NCBI RefSeq assembly: GCF_001429545.1
Contig: NZ_LMSP01000012.1
Location: 204,555-268,554, forward strand
Length of the DNA: 64,000 nucleotides
Direction: 5' to 3'
Source of the DNA: Paenibacillus sp. Soil787
GTDB lineage: Bacteria; Bacillota; Bacilli; Paenibacillales; NBRC-103111
Part shown: positions 1 through 8,868 of the stretch, piece after piece
How the letters are laid out: every line of letters starts with the position of its first letter
Position numbering within the stretch: position 1 is the first letter of the stretch
Program-made: the position numbers and the translations under genes
The notes under the pieces: model-generated
Told to the model about the DNA's origin: nothing
Databases searched by the model: none
The model's input: only the letters and a program-made list of their open reading frames with translations

Positions 1-707
1 CTTACGGACTTCAGCGCCGTTATTCGGTTTCAATCTATCTTATTTTCATAATTTGAAGTAGATTAAGGGCTGTCGAGTCCATTAGATTTTCAAATTCACT
101 CTTTTTCGGGGATTAACGTCGCTCCAGTCCTTAAGCCGGAAAGATGATTCTGAAGTTGATTTCGCACCCATTTCATTCCTTAACAGCTGTATGTTGATTG
201 AATCAGTCGTAGTTTTTTTTCTCTCGCGGATACTCATCCAAGTTTTATCCTCCAGACTGTTACCAGCTTTCATCGGCTCAGACTTATTCACTACTACGGA
301 ACGATCCGCCATCTTGCAGCTCATCGATTTGGATTTTCCCCTTCGGTTATACCTCGCCTACCTCACACGCGTTTGCGCCAAGGAAACTACGGGACTTCTC
401 TCAGTTATCTGCACATTCTGTTCCATCTCCATCCTGACCCTAATCACGTAGATGAGTCTTACAAGTCTTATCCCTTCGTGCTTTCCTGCAAGATATGCTC
501 ATTGGCATAAATTCCCCCGTTTTTACGGCGGGTCATCCAACATCTCCGCCAACTCTGGTTCACCGCATTCCGGGCTAGACTTTGCCTGCAGGCCCTTCGG
601 ATTCCCCCTCACGAGAGACACCCTGCCAATCCTTCTCCTTTCGGAGGTAGGACCTCTTCTTCGGCTACGGCACTTTAAAGGGTAAATTGTGCGACTTTGA
701 GGCGCAC
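1..707 (-). mobile_element. Group II intron, 5' part (domain I region), truncated by window edge
   Basis: Read on the minus strand, the segment starts at 707 with GTGCGCC, the usual 5' end of bacterial group II introns. It continues as a long G+A-rich structured RNA without a convincing reading frame. The stretch at 580-627 (minus) carries the order GGGTGTC...GTGA...GGAATCCGAAGG...GGCAAAG, which closely matches domain I of known group IIC introns such as the Oceanobacillus iheyensis one (recalled, not searched). The intron begins immediately after the T-tract of a terminator, the insertion habit of group IIC introns. Domain I looks longer than in the smallest IIC introns, so the exact class is unsettled. 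The intron-encoded reverse transcriptase, if present, lies beyond position 1; the short frame at 82-324 does not resemble its N-terminus. Confidence 0.62.
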
Positions 708-708
708 A

Positions 709-738
709 TAAAAAAGAAGCCCGATCGTTCAGGCTTCT
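709..738 (-). terminator. Intrinsic terminator of the ABC exporter operon
   Basis: On the minus strand a 7-bp stem AGAAGCC/GGCTTCT (715-738) is followed by TTTTTTAT. It lies a few bases past the stop of the ABC exporter gene at 750. The group II intron starts at the last base of the T-tract. Confidence 0.85.
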
Positions 739-749
739 CAGCTTATTCA

Positions 750-2585
750 TTAGGTATGCCGCTCATCGCCATACCACAGTTCCCGGAACGTCGCGCTCTG
801 CCGCAGCAGTTCCTCCGTGTTTCCTTCTGCCTCAATGCGGCCTTCCTTCATCACAATGATGTGGTCCGCCCGCGTGAGCGCCGTTTTGCGGTGGGATACG
901 ACCAGACAAGTCGCGTCGCTTCGACGCTCGAACATCCGCTCCCATAGCTTCTGTTCCGTCTCGACGTCGAGCGCGCTCGACAGGTCGTCGAAGACGTACA
1001 GCTCGGCGTCGCGCACGAGCATGCGCGCTGCAGCCGTCCGCTGCGCTTGCCCGCCGGAGAGCTTCACCCCACGCGGGCCGATGACGGTGTCCAGCCCGCC
1101 AGGCAGCTGCGTGACGTCGAACTCCATCACCGCCGCGTGCAAGGCAAGCTGCAAGCTATCGTCTTGCTCCGCTTGCCCAAGCAAAATATTGTTGCGCAGC
1201 GTATCGCTGTATAGCCGCGGCACCTGCGCGGTATAAGCGCTCCTCGGCGGTGTAAAGAATGTGCCCGGATCTTCAACGGGCACACCATTCCACGCAATCG
1301 TTCCCTCTCCCTTGGGCAGCAGCCCAAGGAGCGAGCGAACAAGCGTGGTCTTACCCGAACCGATCGTTCCCGTAATCACGGTGAACGATCCTCTTTTCAA
1401 GCTGAAGTGAATGTCCGAGATCCCTCTGCCTGTATCCGAATAAGCGTAGCTCAGTCCAATCACATCAAGCCGCTGCAGTGGGTTTCCACTCACTCCCTCA
1501 TGCTCAAATCCATCCGCACCCAGACTCTCATTCCCTCTCTTTTCCTGAGCCAAAGGGATAGCGGTCACAGAAGCCTCCGCCACTTTACTCTCCACCTTCA
1601 AATGGAGTGAATTAACCATCGTAAGAACCTTAGCCGATGCCCCCTGCAAAAGAAACGTCAATCGCTCCAGAGACACGCTCATCTGTTTAAAATACGTAAT
1701 AAATTTTCCCACATTCGTAATAAACTGCGTAACAAAAGTTAAATAGTACACGAATAAAGCGAAATCTCCAACGGTAAACGTCCCAGCTCTCATTTTCGTT
1801 CCAGCCAGCAATAAGATAAGTCCAGTTCCCAAATTAACCGAGTTAGAAAACACCGAATCCAACAGTTCACCCATGAGCCGATCCTTCAGCATCGCTTTCC
1901 TACGATTGTCACCGAAGCTGCTGAACCGAGCGATCACTCTTTTTTCCGCACCTGCGACTTGAATCGCCTGCACATTGCCGAACATTTCGCTAATCTCACC
2001 CGTCACCTTGGACGTCGCTTCTCGACTAGCTGCGCGATATTTCTGCAAGCGAACTGTTGCCAACTGCGCGGCCGTTATGACGAGAACGATCGGCATAAAC
2101 ACTAGAAGTGTCATTTGAGCATCAATCCGAATCAGGATATAGCCTGACACGAGGGCAAAACAAGTCATCCCAAAAACATCGACCGACCAGCTTGCTGCCT
2201 CTTCCGATTGATCGACATCATCCCGGAAATGACTGATCGCTTCCCCCGGAGAAACGGGAATAGCCTGTGCCCCCGGCTGCTTTAATACGTGCTCAAGCAG
2301 ATTGCGTCTAAGCAGCATCCCCATGCGAAACCGAAAATTAACATCCGTAATAAAACCAATTACAATCAGCATGATTCGCCCTAAAGCAGCAGCCATCAAC
2401 AATGCGATTAATCCCCAAACACCGTAACCCAACGCTGACGTACCTGTCAGAGAATCGAAAAACTCTTTCGTTATAAGTCCAGGCGCAATCGGCGCCAAAT
2501 AAATAACCGTCCAAGCAATGGCGTTAACCAGATACCGTATCGGCCGGTACATGATAAGCCCCCACAAATATTGATACGTATTCAT
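750..2585 (-). CDS. ABC exporter half-transporter (TMD-NBD), degenerate catalytic subunit
   Basis: A 611-residue fusion of a six-helix membrane domain (about residues 10-320), a variable linker (about 325-370) and an ATPase domain. The ATPase shows Walker A GTIGSGKTT, signature LSGGQ and Walker B ending LYVFDD. The usual catalytic glutamate after Walker B is aspartate, a sign of a non-hydrolysing site. It overlaps the upstream half-transporter by 4 bp (ATGA), so the two are probably translated together and form a heterodimeric exporter in the plasma membrane, of the BmrCD/TM287-288 style. The substrate (drug, peptide or lipid) cannot be read from sequence. The gene ends at a strong terminator. 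Confidence 0.9.
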   Translation of the reverse strand: MNTYQYLWGLIMYRPIRYLVNAIAWTVIYLAPIAPGLITKEFFDSLTGTSALGYGVWGLIALLMAAALGRIMLIVIGFITDVNFRFRMGMLLRRNLLEHVLKQPGAQAIPVSPGEAISHFRDDVDQSEEAASWSVDVFGMTCFALVSGYILIRIDAQMTLLVFMPIVLVITAAQLATVRLQKYRAASREATSKVTGEISEMFGNVQAIQVAGAEKRVIARFSSFGDNRRKAMLKDRLMGELLDSVFSNSVNLGTGLILLLAGTKMRAGTFTVGDFALFVYYLTFVTQFITNVGKFITYFKQMSVSLERLTFLLQGASAKVLTMVNSLHLKVESKVAEASVTAIPLAQEKRGNESLGADGFEHEGVSGNPLQRLDVIGLSYAYSDTGRGISDIHFSLKRGSFTVITGTIGSGKTTLVRSLLGLLPKGEGTIAWNGVPVEDPGTFFTPPRSAYTAQVPRLYSDTLRNNILLGQAEQDDSLQLALHAAVMEFDVTQLPGGLDTVIGPRGVKLSGGQAQRTAAARMLVRDAELYVFDDLSSALDVETEQKLWERMFERRSDATCLVVSHRKTALTRADHIIVMKEGRIEAEGNTEELLRQSATFRELWYGDERHT

Positions 2586-4345
2586 GCCAATACCTCCTCT
2601 AAGCCTGTGGCCAGTAATTGGCTGAAACGAGAATTCGGATCTGCGGCGAGATGCTCTCTTTTACCCGATTCCAATACGCGCCCATTATCCAGAATAAGAA
2701 TATGATCCGCTCGTTGAACGGTTGTTAGACGATGCGCAATCATGATACAGGATCGCTGTGTCAACAGCTTAGAAACTGCTTTTTCCATACGCTGCTCTGT
2801 CAGCGGGTCTAGTCTGGAAGAAGCTTCGTCCATGATAACAAGTCCCGGGTTCGTTAAGAAAACCCGTGCGAAGGCTAGCAGCTGCGCTTCTCCTGCAGAC
2901 AGGCTTCCTCCACCGGAGGCTAAACCTGTATGGAGTCCTTCCGGCATGGCTTCATACCACGCACCGAGTCCAAGTTCCTTGAGTACTTCAATAATTTGTT
3001 CGTCCGTGATCGAATCATCATAGAAGGTTAGGTTATCTCGAATGGTCCCTTGCATAATTTCAATATTTTGCGTTACAAGCGCTACACGTTTGCGTAAATC
3101 AACTAACTTACAGCTTCTGATATCGGTACCACCAAGTGCAATACTTCCACTTTGAGGATCGTAAAAGCGAAGCAGCAATCTTGCCATCGTTGACTTTCCG
3201 CTCCCCGTGCGGCCAAGGAGTCCTAGGACTTCTCCTGGTTTCAGCGTCAGATTTAGCTTCTCAATCGTAGGCTGATCCCCATCATAACTAAACGTGACAT
3301 CGCGGAATTCAACACTAAGAGGTCCTTCCGATAACGGAGCCCCCGTCCCATCCTTAATCTCAGACTGGATAGCGAACAGCTCGCGAATACGTGAGATACT
3401 TGCATCTGCCTTTTGCAAATCTTCCATTTGCGTGCGAATCTTTTCAATCGGTTTAGCTAGTAATTCTGTATAAAAGAAAATCAGATATACAGTGCCTAGA
3501 GAGATATGTTGGGTGTGCCACAAATAAGCACTAATACCAAATGCCATGGCATTCCCAAGCGCAAAGACGAAGATAGACATGTTCCACATCGCACAGAAAC
3601 CGAGAAAGGCTTTGACCCGAAGCGGCAGCATTTTTCTAAGCATGGTATAGAAGCGATTCATAACGAACCCAACAGCACCATTGGCACGAATATCTTCTGT
3701 TCCTTCCAAATGCTCACCAATAAAACCATAAAACTCCGCGTTAGCCTGCCGCCATCCCGCCCAAACTGGAACAGCAAATTTACGAATCCACTGAATCATA
3801 AAGACCGCAAAAACGACGAAAAAGGCCATCCCCGCACCAATCAACCAATTTTCGCGAAGCAACAAAATAATGATGCCAGCCATTAAGAGCAGATTACCCA
3901 GTAAATGAATGATCATGCTCGAGAAGAAATTGGCTAGTGCATTCACATCCCCATCTACACGTTCGATGAGCGAGCCTGATGTATGTGATTTATGAAAAGA
4001 CATATCCAGTGATAAGCAATGAGCAGCCAGATCGACTCTCAGCTTATTCGTTGTTTTCCACCCTACATTTTCACTAAAATAAGTTGCAATGACCGAGACC
4101 AGCTGCTGAACAAGCGCAAAGCCAATAAACATAATCGCGGCTGTAATCAGTGGCTGCATCGCCCCTTGCGTTTGAGCAGTATCGATGAAATAGCGAATAA
4201 TTTGCGGGTTAATAAGCTGAAGGCCAATAGATGCGAATAAGAGCATCGTCAATACAATGAGCGTACCCTTTTGGGGGAACAAATATCGGCTAAGCAGCTC
4301 CGCATATTGCCCCATCGTGTTATGCTTTTTTTGTTTTTGCTTCAT
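2582..4345 (-). CDS. ABC exporter half-transporter (TMD-NBD), catalytic subunit
   Basis: A 587-residue half-transporter: membrane domain about residues 20-310, ATPase about 340-580. Walker A is GRTGSGKST and Walker B ends VIMDEASS with the canonical catalytic glutamate, but the signature is LSAGE rather than LSGGQ. Together with the downstream partner this gives one complete ATP site (this Walker B with the partner's LSGGQ) and one degenerate site, the classic heterodimer arrangement. It starts 49 bp after the corA stop and overlaps the next gene by 4 bp. Function is export of an unknown compound across the plasma membrane. Confidence 0.9.
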   Translation of the reverse strand: MKQKQKKHNTMGQYAELLSRYLFPQKGTLIVLTMLLFASIGLQLINPQIIRYFIDTAQTQGAMQPLITAAIMFIGFALVQQLVSVIATYFSENVGWKTTNKLRVDLAAHCLSLDMSFHKSHTSGSLIERVDGDVNALANFFSSMIIHLLGNLLLMAGIIILLLRENWLIGAGMAFFVVFAVFMIQWIRKFAVPVWAGWRQANAEFYGFIGEHLEGTEDIRANGAVGFVMNRFYTMLRKMLPLRVKAFLGFCAMWNMSIFVFALGNAMAFGISAYLWHTQHISLGTVYLIFFYTELLAKPIEKIRTQMEDLQKADASISRIRELFAIQSEIKDGTGAPLSEGPLSVEFRDVTFSYDGDQPTIEKLNLTLKPGEVLGLLGRTGSGKSTMARLLLRFYDPQSGSIALGGTDIRSCKLVDLRKRVALVTQNIEIMQGTIRDNLTFYDDSITDEQIIEVLKELGLGAWYEAMPEGLHTGLASGGGSLSAGEAQLLAFARVFLTNPGLVIMDEASSRLDPLTEQRMEKAVSKLLTQRSCIMIAHRLTTVQRADHILILDNGRVLESGKREHLAADPNSRFSQLLATGLEEVLA

Positions 4346-4369
4346 AAAGGAAGCGCCCTCCGCTGATAA

Positions 4370-4382
4370 TTAATGACATTAA
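4370..4382. promoter_or_regulatory. TTAATGACATTAA palindrome between corA and ABC exporter
   Basis: A perfect 13-bp palindrome identical to that at 53593-53605, followed by an imperfect copy (TTAATATGACTAA, 4386-4398). It lies 25 bp upstream of the ABC exporter start and just after corA. Confidence 0.45.
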
Positions 4383-4394
4383 TATTTAATATGA

Positions 4395-5345
4395 CTAATC
4401 AAACCACTTCTTATTTCTGAATAGCAAATACATGCCAAAACCAATCCCGAACATGATAAATAGAACAACAAAATATCCCCAACGCCAAGTAAGTTCTGGC
4501 ATATTTTGAAAATTCATCCCATATATCCCTGCTATAAATGTCAGAGGCATGAAAATCGTCGTAATCACAGTTAACGTCTTCATGATCGTATTCATACGAT
4601 AGGAATTTATGGAAACATAACTATCTCGTATATCCGCCGTCAATTCTCGATTGGAGTCAATAATTTCGGAGAGCTTAAGCAGATGATCGTAGATGTCTGT
4701 AAAATAGACTACATGCTCATTAAGACCTTCAATTTTTTCGGTATTAATAATCCGATAAAGCAGATCCCGCATGGGAACAATTGTCTTTCTAATCTTTAAT
4801 AGCTTAGCTCTTATTTCAAATATTTCATTCATTAAGATATGAACCGGAACACTTTTCCCTCTTACTTCGATTTCATCTAACTGATCTTCGATTTGATATA
4901 GACTAGGGAAATATTCATCTACAAGCTTATCTATTATTAAATAAGCCGTGTATACGATACCTTTCTCACGAAACTTTTGTTGTTCGGCCATCCGATGCCA
5001 TGCCTCATCAATTTCCTTAGACGGTGAATAATGAAAGGTAACTATGAAGTTAGTGCCCCAGAACATGTCCACCTCTTCCGCAGTTAACGTTTCAGGATGC
5101 AAAGCATGCAGGACAAAAAAATGAGTATCCTCATAATGATCTAGTTTAGGTCGCTGCAGATGATGATAGCAATCTTCTATAGCCAGTGGATGAAATTGAA
5201 AGTGCTTCTGTAAGAGTAAGGCCTCCTCCTTGGAAGGCGCATTGAAATCTACCCAGTACCGGTCTATATTTGCATTTTTAAGATCGTCTAATGATGAGAT
5301 ATGGATAATCTCCTGTTCTTCATTAACAGCCAATATTCTAATCAC
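4395..5345 (-). CDS. corA: CorA-family magnesium/divalent cation channel
   Basis: A 316-residue protein with the CorA pattern: a long soluble, largely helical N-terminal part and two C-terminal membrane helices. The signature YGMNF sits at about residues 275-279, just after the first helix, and the short tail ends in basic and aromatic residues (FRNKKWFD). CorA forms homopentameric channels for Mg2+ (also Co2+/Ni2+) in the plasma membrane. The start is GTG at 5345 with AAGGAGG about 6 bases upstream. A terminator-like hairpin at 5414-5443 lies upstream in the same orientation, raising the possibility of an attenuated leader. Confidence 0.93.
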   Translation of the reverse strand: MIRILAVNEEQEIIHISSLDDLKNANIDRYWVDFNAPSKEEALLLQKHFQFHPLAIEDCYHHLQRPKLDHYEDTHFFVLHALHPETLTAEEVDMFWGTNFIVTFHYSPSKEIDEAWHRMAEQQKFREKGIVYTAYLIIDKLVDEYFPSLYQIEDQLDEIEVRGKSVPVHILMNEIFEIRAKLLKIRKTIVPMRDLLYRIINTEKIEGLNEHVVYFTDIYDHLLKLSEIIDSNRELTADIRDSYVSINSYRMNTIMKTLTVITTIFMPLTFIAGIYGMNFQNMPELTWRWGYFVVLFIMFGIGFGMYLLFRNKKWFD

Positions 5346-5411
5346 TTGTGTTTCCTCCTTAATTCCTTATTCTTAAACCTACATCAACCATTAAAGCTTG
5401 TCCATACACAA

Positions 5412-5443
5412 CAGCAAAAAAGCCGCAATCGCTCGCGGCCCTC
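5412..5443 (-). terminator. Terminator-like hairpin upstream of corA
   Basis: Minus strand: GCCGC-gagcgatt-GCGGC followed by TTTTTTGC. It points towards corA and ends about 65 bp before its GTG start. No convincing gene ends just before it, so it either terminates an antisense/short RNA or acts as a leader attenuator for corA. Confidence 0.55.
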
Positions 5444-5537
5444 ATCTTTTTCTTCGTATAAAACTCCACACCACCTTTGCCATTGGCATGCAAATCTCGA
5501 TAGAAAGAATTTTTCCCAAAAATCTTTGGACACATTG

Positions 5538-5543
5538 TATAAT
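5538..5543 (+). promoter_or_regulatory. Candidate -10 element for the PucR-family gene
   Basis: A perfect TATAAT at 5538-5543 lies about 60 bp before the TTG start of the regulator. No good TTGACA-like -35 box is visible 16-18 bp upstream, so activity may need an activator or the match may be chance. Confidence 0.35.
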
Positions 5544-5605
5544 AGGTGAAATTACTCTTCCGCTCTGTCACGTTAACTTCCCTTACATGAAAGTGGTGAA
5601 CTCGC

Positions 5606-7219
5606 TTGGTACAGACACTCTTACAATTAACAGTGAAAGATATTTTGCAGAGACCGCTCTTCCACAAAGCAGAAGCCATCGCAAGCGAGGAAGCTTTGAA
5701 CCGAAAGGTACGTTGGGTACATATCATGGAAGTGACCCAAGTCGGCCATCTTCTCAATGGGAATGAGCTTATTCTAAGCACAGGCATCGGTTGGCAAGAC
5801 AACGAGGAGCTTAGTCTCTCCTTTTTGCAGCAGTTGATCGACAGCGGTGCTTCCGGATTATGTATCGAGCTCGGCACGTATACGAAACACCCTCTAGAAC
5901 GGATGAAGAAGCTTGCCGCCCAAGAGAACTTTCCACTTATCTTTTTCCATGAAGAAGTACGATATATTGACATCACGCAGGACCTACACACTTACTTCAT
6001 CCATCAGCATCACAAAATGGTATCAGACCTAGAATTACTCTCCACCCAACTGAATCAGTTACTACTCTCGGGGAAAGGATTGCAGTCCCTGTTAAAGCTG
6101 CTGTATCAAACAACACACTCGCAAGTCGCCTTCTTTCCTTTCGGCGCGGAGGCGCAGTTCGTCCCTGCCATGCCGAAAGCGAAGGCCGATGCCTTTTATG
6201 AGAAATGGATTTATGGTGAAATCTTTCAACTGCCTAATGCCAAAAGCAAACTGGCCCATCGCCCTATTTTAGCCTTAGAACATTTGTTCGCAGACCTGCT
6301 TTTATATGCCGACCAGGAACTTAGCGAATTTCAAATCCTTGCCTTAGACAGGTTCGCTACGGCCATTGCACAAGAAATGATGCGTACGAAATATATGGAG
6401 GAGAAAACGCGGTACAAACAGAATCTCTGGGTCACAGATTGGCTGAACGGCAAACATACAGGACAAGAAATTCGCGATTATATGTACGCCATCAAACCCT
6501 CCATGAAGCTGGGCCAAACCATCGTCTGTCTATTTAACATCGTATCAGCAGCCGAATCCTCGAAGGACTATGAAGATCTGCTCTTACAGAAGCAGATGAT
6601 CGCACGCGCGCTATTCGAAGGTGAAGGTTTCTATCTCATGCCAACCGTCGTAGGTGATCAACTCGTGTTCATCCTACTTGACCAATTGCCAGCAATGCCT
6701 TGCAAAGAACGAATCTCTAGAGCCATACAAAGACTTCAAAAATCAGAGGCTAATCAAGAATCAATCTTGTTCTCGCCGTTGTTCGGCATCGGGAAAACAT
6801 TAAATGACCCCGCTCTCGTTAAGGAAAGCTATCAAACCGCCCAAGAAACAATTGAGATTCAGAAAGATACCGATAATCATGCAAGTCCTTTCTATCTTGA
6901 GCAGCATGTGAACAAAGTGATTCTAAAAATGAAACAAACTGGAATGCTGGAGTCATTCATCGATGAATACGTTGGAACATTAATTCATTACGATCGGGAG
7001 AAAAACGGACAGCTTCTGAAGACATTGAAAGTTTATTTAGCGCTATGCGGATCCAAACAGGACACTGCTAAGGAGCTGTTCGTTGTTCGGCAAACTCTCT
7101 ACCATCGATTGGATAAAATTTCAGCGTTAATTGGCGATGATTACATGCATCCAGATAAGAGGATTGCCATTGAACTCGCCCTGCACGGATACGAATATAT
7201 GCATGGCGCGATCGTTTAA
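5606..7219 (+). CDS. PucR-family transcriptional regulator
   Basis: A 537-residue protein. The N-terminal domain (about 8-130) is the PucR ligand-binding type (LTVKDIL..., then VRWVHIMEVTQVGHLLNGNELILSTG split over about 35-60). The C-terminus (about 465-530) is the PucR-type helix-turn-helix, with LLKTLKVYL and the VRQTLYHRLDKI segment. Family members control purine, allantoin or pyrimidine breakdown. The gene converges on the pyrimidine catabolic run and its stop overlaps the last gene of that run by 4 bp, so it is the likely regulator of the island. The start is TTG at 5606 with GTGGTGA just upstream. Confidence 0.9.
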   Translation: MVQTLLQLTVKDILQRPLFHKAEAIASEEALNRKVRWVHIMEVTQVGHLLNGNELILSTGIGWQDNEELSLSFLQQLIDSGASGLCIELGTYTKHPLERMKKLAAQENFPLIFFHEEVRYIDITQDLHTYFIHQHHKMVSDLELLSTQLNQLLLSGKGLQSLLKLLYQTTHSQVAFFPFGAEAQFVPAMPKAKADAFYEKWIYGEIFQLPNAKSKLAHRPILALEHLFADLLLYADQELSEFQILALDRFATAIAQEMMRTKYMEEKTRYKQNLWVTDWLNGKHTGQEIRDYMYAIKPSMKLGQTIVCLFNIVSAAESSKDYEDLLLQKQMIARALFEGEGFYLMPTVVGDQLVFILLDQLPAMPCKERISRAIQRLQKSEANQESILFSPLFGIGKTLNDPALVKESYQTAQETIEIQKDTDNHASPFYLEQHVNKVILKMKQTGMLESFIDEYVGTLIHYDREKNGQLLKTLKVYLALCGSKQDTAKELFVVRQTLYHRLDKISALIGDDYMHPDKRIAIELALHGYEYMHGAIV

Positions 7220-7431
7220 GCCTGCGTTTGTCCTTGTTTAAGGAGCAAGGTCACATAATACTTCCTAGCATTGGCCGTCTTTAGATGGAGATTCGCCGTT
7301 TCACCGCCGGGATGTTCGAGATCGAGCCACGCTCCTTCCAGATCTTCCTTCACCCCGACGATTTTGAACTTCTGAGCCACGAAGTCATCCAATTTCTGCT
7401 TCTCTAGCTTAAATTGCACATACTCAGACAT
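7216..7431 (-). CDS. Small conserved-looking protein of unknown function at the end of the pyrimidine run
   Basis: A 71-residue soluble protein starting at ATG 7431 with AAAGGGGGAG about 8 bases upstream. Its start overlaps the last codons of the dihydropyrimidinase gene (stop at 7424), so it is translationally coupled. It is charged, mixes strands and helices, and has no membrane segment, cysteine or signal peptide. I do not recognise the family. Its place as last gene of a catabolic operon suggests a role with the pathway, but this is inference only. The 3' end overlaps the convergent regulator by 4 bp. Confidence 0.72.
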   Translation of the reverse strand: MSEYVQFKLEKQKLDDFVAQKFKIVGVKEDLEGAWLDLEHPGGETANLHLKTANARKYYVTLLLKQGQTQA

Positions 7432-8866
7432 GTGTGGCTCCCCCTTTGACAGCTTCATCTTGCTTCGACTTTTCATCACGACAAGTTGCATGATAAGTGC
7501 CTCGTTTCACGAATTTCCCGGCACCTGCCGTACCTACGAATTGTTTATTCCGAATCACATATTCGCCTCGAGACAGTACAGTGACAGGCTCCCCAGTGAT
7601 CACGACGCCTTCAAATGGATTGTAATCCACATTCATATGGTGGGTTTCAGCTGAGATCGTCCGCGTAACGCTCGGATCAAAGATAACAATATCCGCGTCG
7701 CATCCTACAGCGATGGTCCCCTTTTTAGGAAATAAGCCAAAAAGCTTCGCAATCCGCGTAGACACGATATCTACGAATTGATTCAATGTGATACGGCCTT
7801 TCACTACGCCTTCTGAATATAGGATGGAGAATCGATCCTCAATGCAGGGTCCTCCATTCGGTATTTTGCTAAAATCACCTAGCCCAAGGTCTTTTTGCCC
7901 ATTAAAGTTAAATGAACAATGATCAGATCCGAGCGTTTGGAGCTGTCCATTTTTCAAGGCGATCCAGAGCGCCTCTTGATGATACTTCGGTCGCAGCGGA
8001 GGCGACCATACGTATTTCGCCCCTTCGAAATTCGGCTTTTCCAAATAGGTCTGATCCAGCATCAAGTATTGCGGACACGTTTCCCCCCAGATATCAACGC
8101 CCTGATTCCGAGCTTCGGTAATTTGCTGAACGGCTTCTTCGCAAGTCACATGAACAACATAGAGCTGAGAACCAGCCAACGCGGTAAGCTTTGCCGCACG
8201 CCCTGTCGCTTCACCCTCAATCAGAGAAGGACGGGTTAGCGCATGGTATATCGGATCTGTATTCCCCGCTTCTAGCGCTTCTTTAATCAAATATTCAATC
8301 ACATCGCCGTTCTCTGCGTGTACCATGACAAGAGCTCCGTACCGCTTCGCCTCGAGCAATGTCCGATACAGTGTGCCGTCGTCGGCTTGGAACACGTTTT
8401 TATAAGCCATAAACACTTTGAGCGAGGTGATCCCCTCTTCGTGAATCATTTTCGGCAGCTCTGCCAGCACCTCATCGTTGATTTCTGCAATCATTAAATG
8501 AAATCCATAGTCGATGACGGCTTTGCCTGCGGCTTTTTGATGCCAAGTTTGAACAGACTGACTCAGCGGCCGTCCTTTGTTCGTTAAACAAAAATCGATG
8601 ATGGTTGTCGTCCCACCGAAAGCGGCAGCTCTAGTACCTGTCTCGAAATCATCGGCTGTAACCGTGCCGCCAAAAGGCATGTCAAGATGAGTATGCGGAT
8701 CAATACCGCCTGGGAACACGTAATGACCTGCAGCCTCTACAATTTCTGCCCCCTCCTTGGGGAGGTTCAGACCTATTTGTGTAATGATTCCGTTCTCGAT
8801 AAGGACGTCTGCCTGATACTGGTCAACAGCCGTCACGACCGTTCCATTCTTAATGAGCTTGGACAT
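7424..8866 (-). CDS. hydA: Dihydropyrimidinase (hydantoinase family)
   Basis: A 480-residue cyclic amidohydrolase that opens the ring of dihydrouracil/dihydrothymine to N-carbamoyl-beta-amino acids. Metal ligands are visible: HTH motif at residues 58-60, the lysine that is carbamylated at about 150 (SLKVFMAYK), VMVHAEN, YVVHVT and the later GSDHC aspartate. Length and motifs fit the family well. The start ATG at 8866 has AAGGAGG upstream and lies 4 bp after the preA stop. It is the second enzymatic step of the reductive pyrimidine pathway and its neighbours supply the other steps. Confidence 0.95.
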   Translation of the reverse strand: MSKLIKNGTVVTAVDQYQADVLIENGIITQIGLNLPKEGAEIVEAAGHYVFPGGIDPHTHLDMPFGGTVTADDFETGTRAAAFGGTTTIIDFCLTNKGRPLSQSVQTWHQKAAGKAVIDYGFHLMIAEINDEVLAELPKMIHEEGITSLKVFMAYKNVFQADDGTLYRTLLEAKRYGALVMVHAENGDVIEYLIKEALEAGNTDPIYHALTRPSLIEGEATGRAAKLTALAGSQLYVVHVTCEEAVQQITEARNQGVDIWGETCPQYLMLDQTYLEKPNFEGAKYVWSPPLRPKYHQEALWIALKNGQLQTLGSDHCSFNFNGQKDLGLGDFSKIPNGGPCIEDRFSILYSEGVVKGRITLNQFVDIVSTRIAKLFGLFPKKGTIAVGCDADIVIFDPSVTRTISAETHHMNVDYNPFEGVVITGEPVTVLSRGEYVIRNKQFVGTAGAGKFVKRGTYHATCRDEKSKQDEAVKGGATHV

Positions 8867-8868
8867 GG

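Noticed and set aside
82-324. 80-residue minus-strand frame inside the group II intron region
   Set aside because: Does not resemble the N-terminus of an intron-encoded reverse transcriptase and lies within the structured RNA; not listed as a gene.
5538-5543. Divergent promoter pair at 5530-5545
   Set aside because: The plus-strand TATAAT is kept at low confidence only; neither strand has a good -35 box.
5359-5991. 210-residue minus-strand frame antisense to the PucR-family gene
   Set aside because: No RBS at a plausible start, crosses the hairpin at 5412-5443, and overlaps a strongly supported gene on the other strand.
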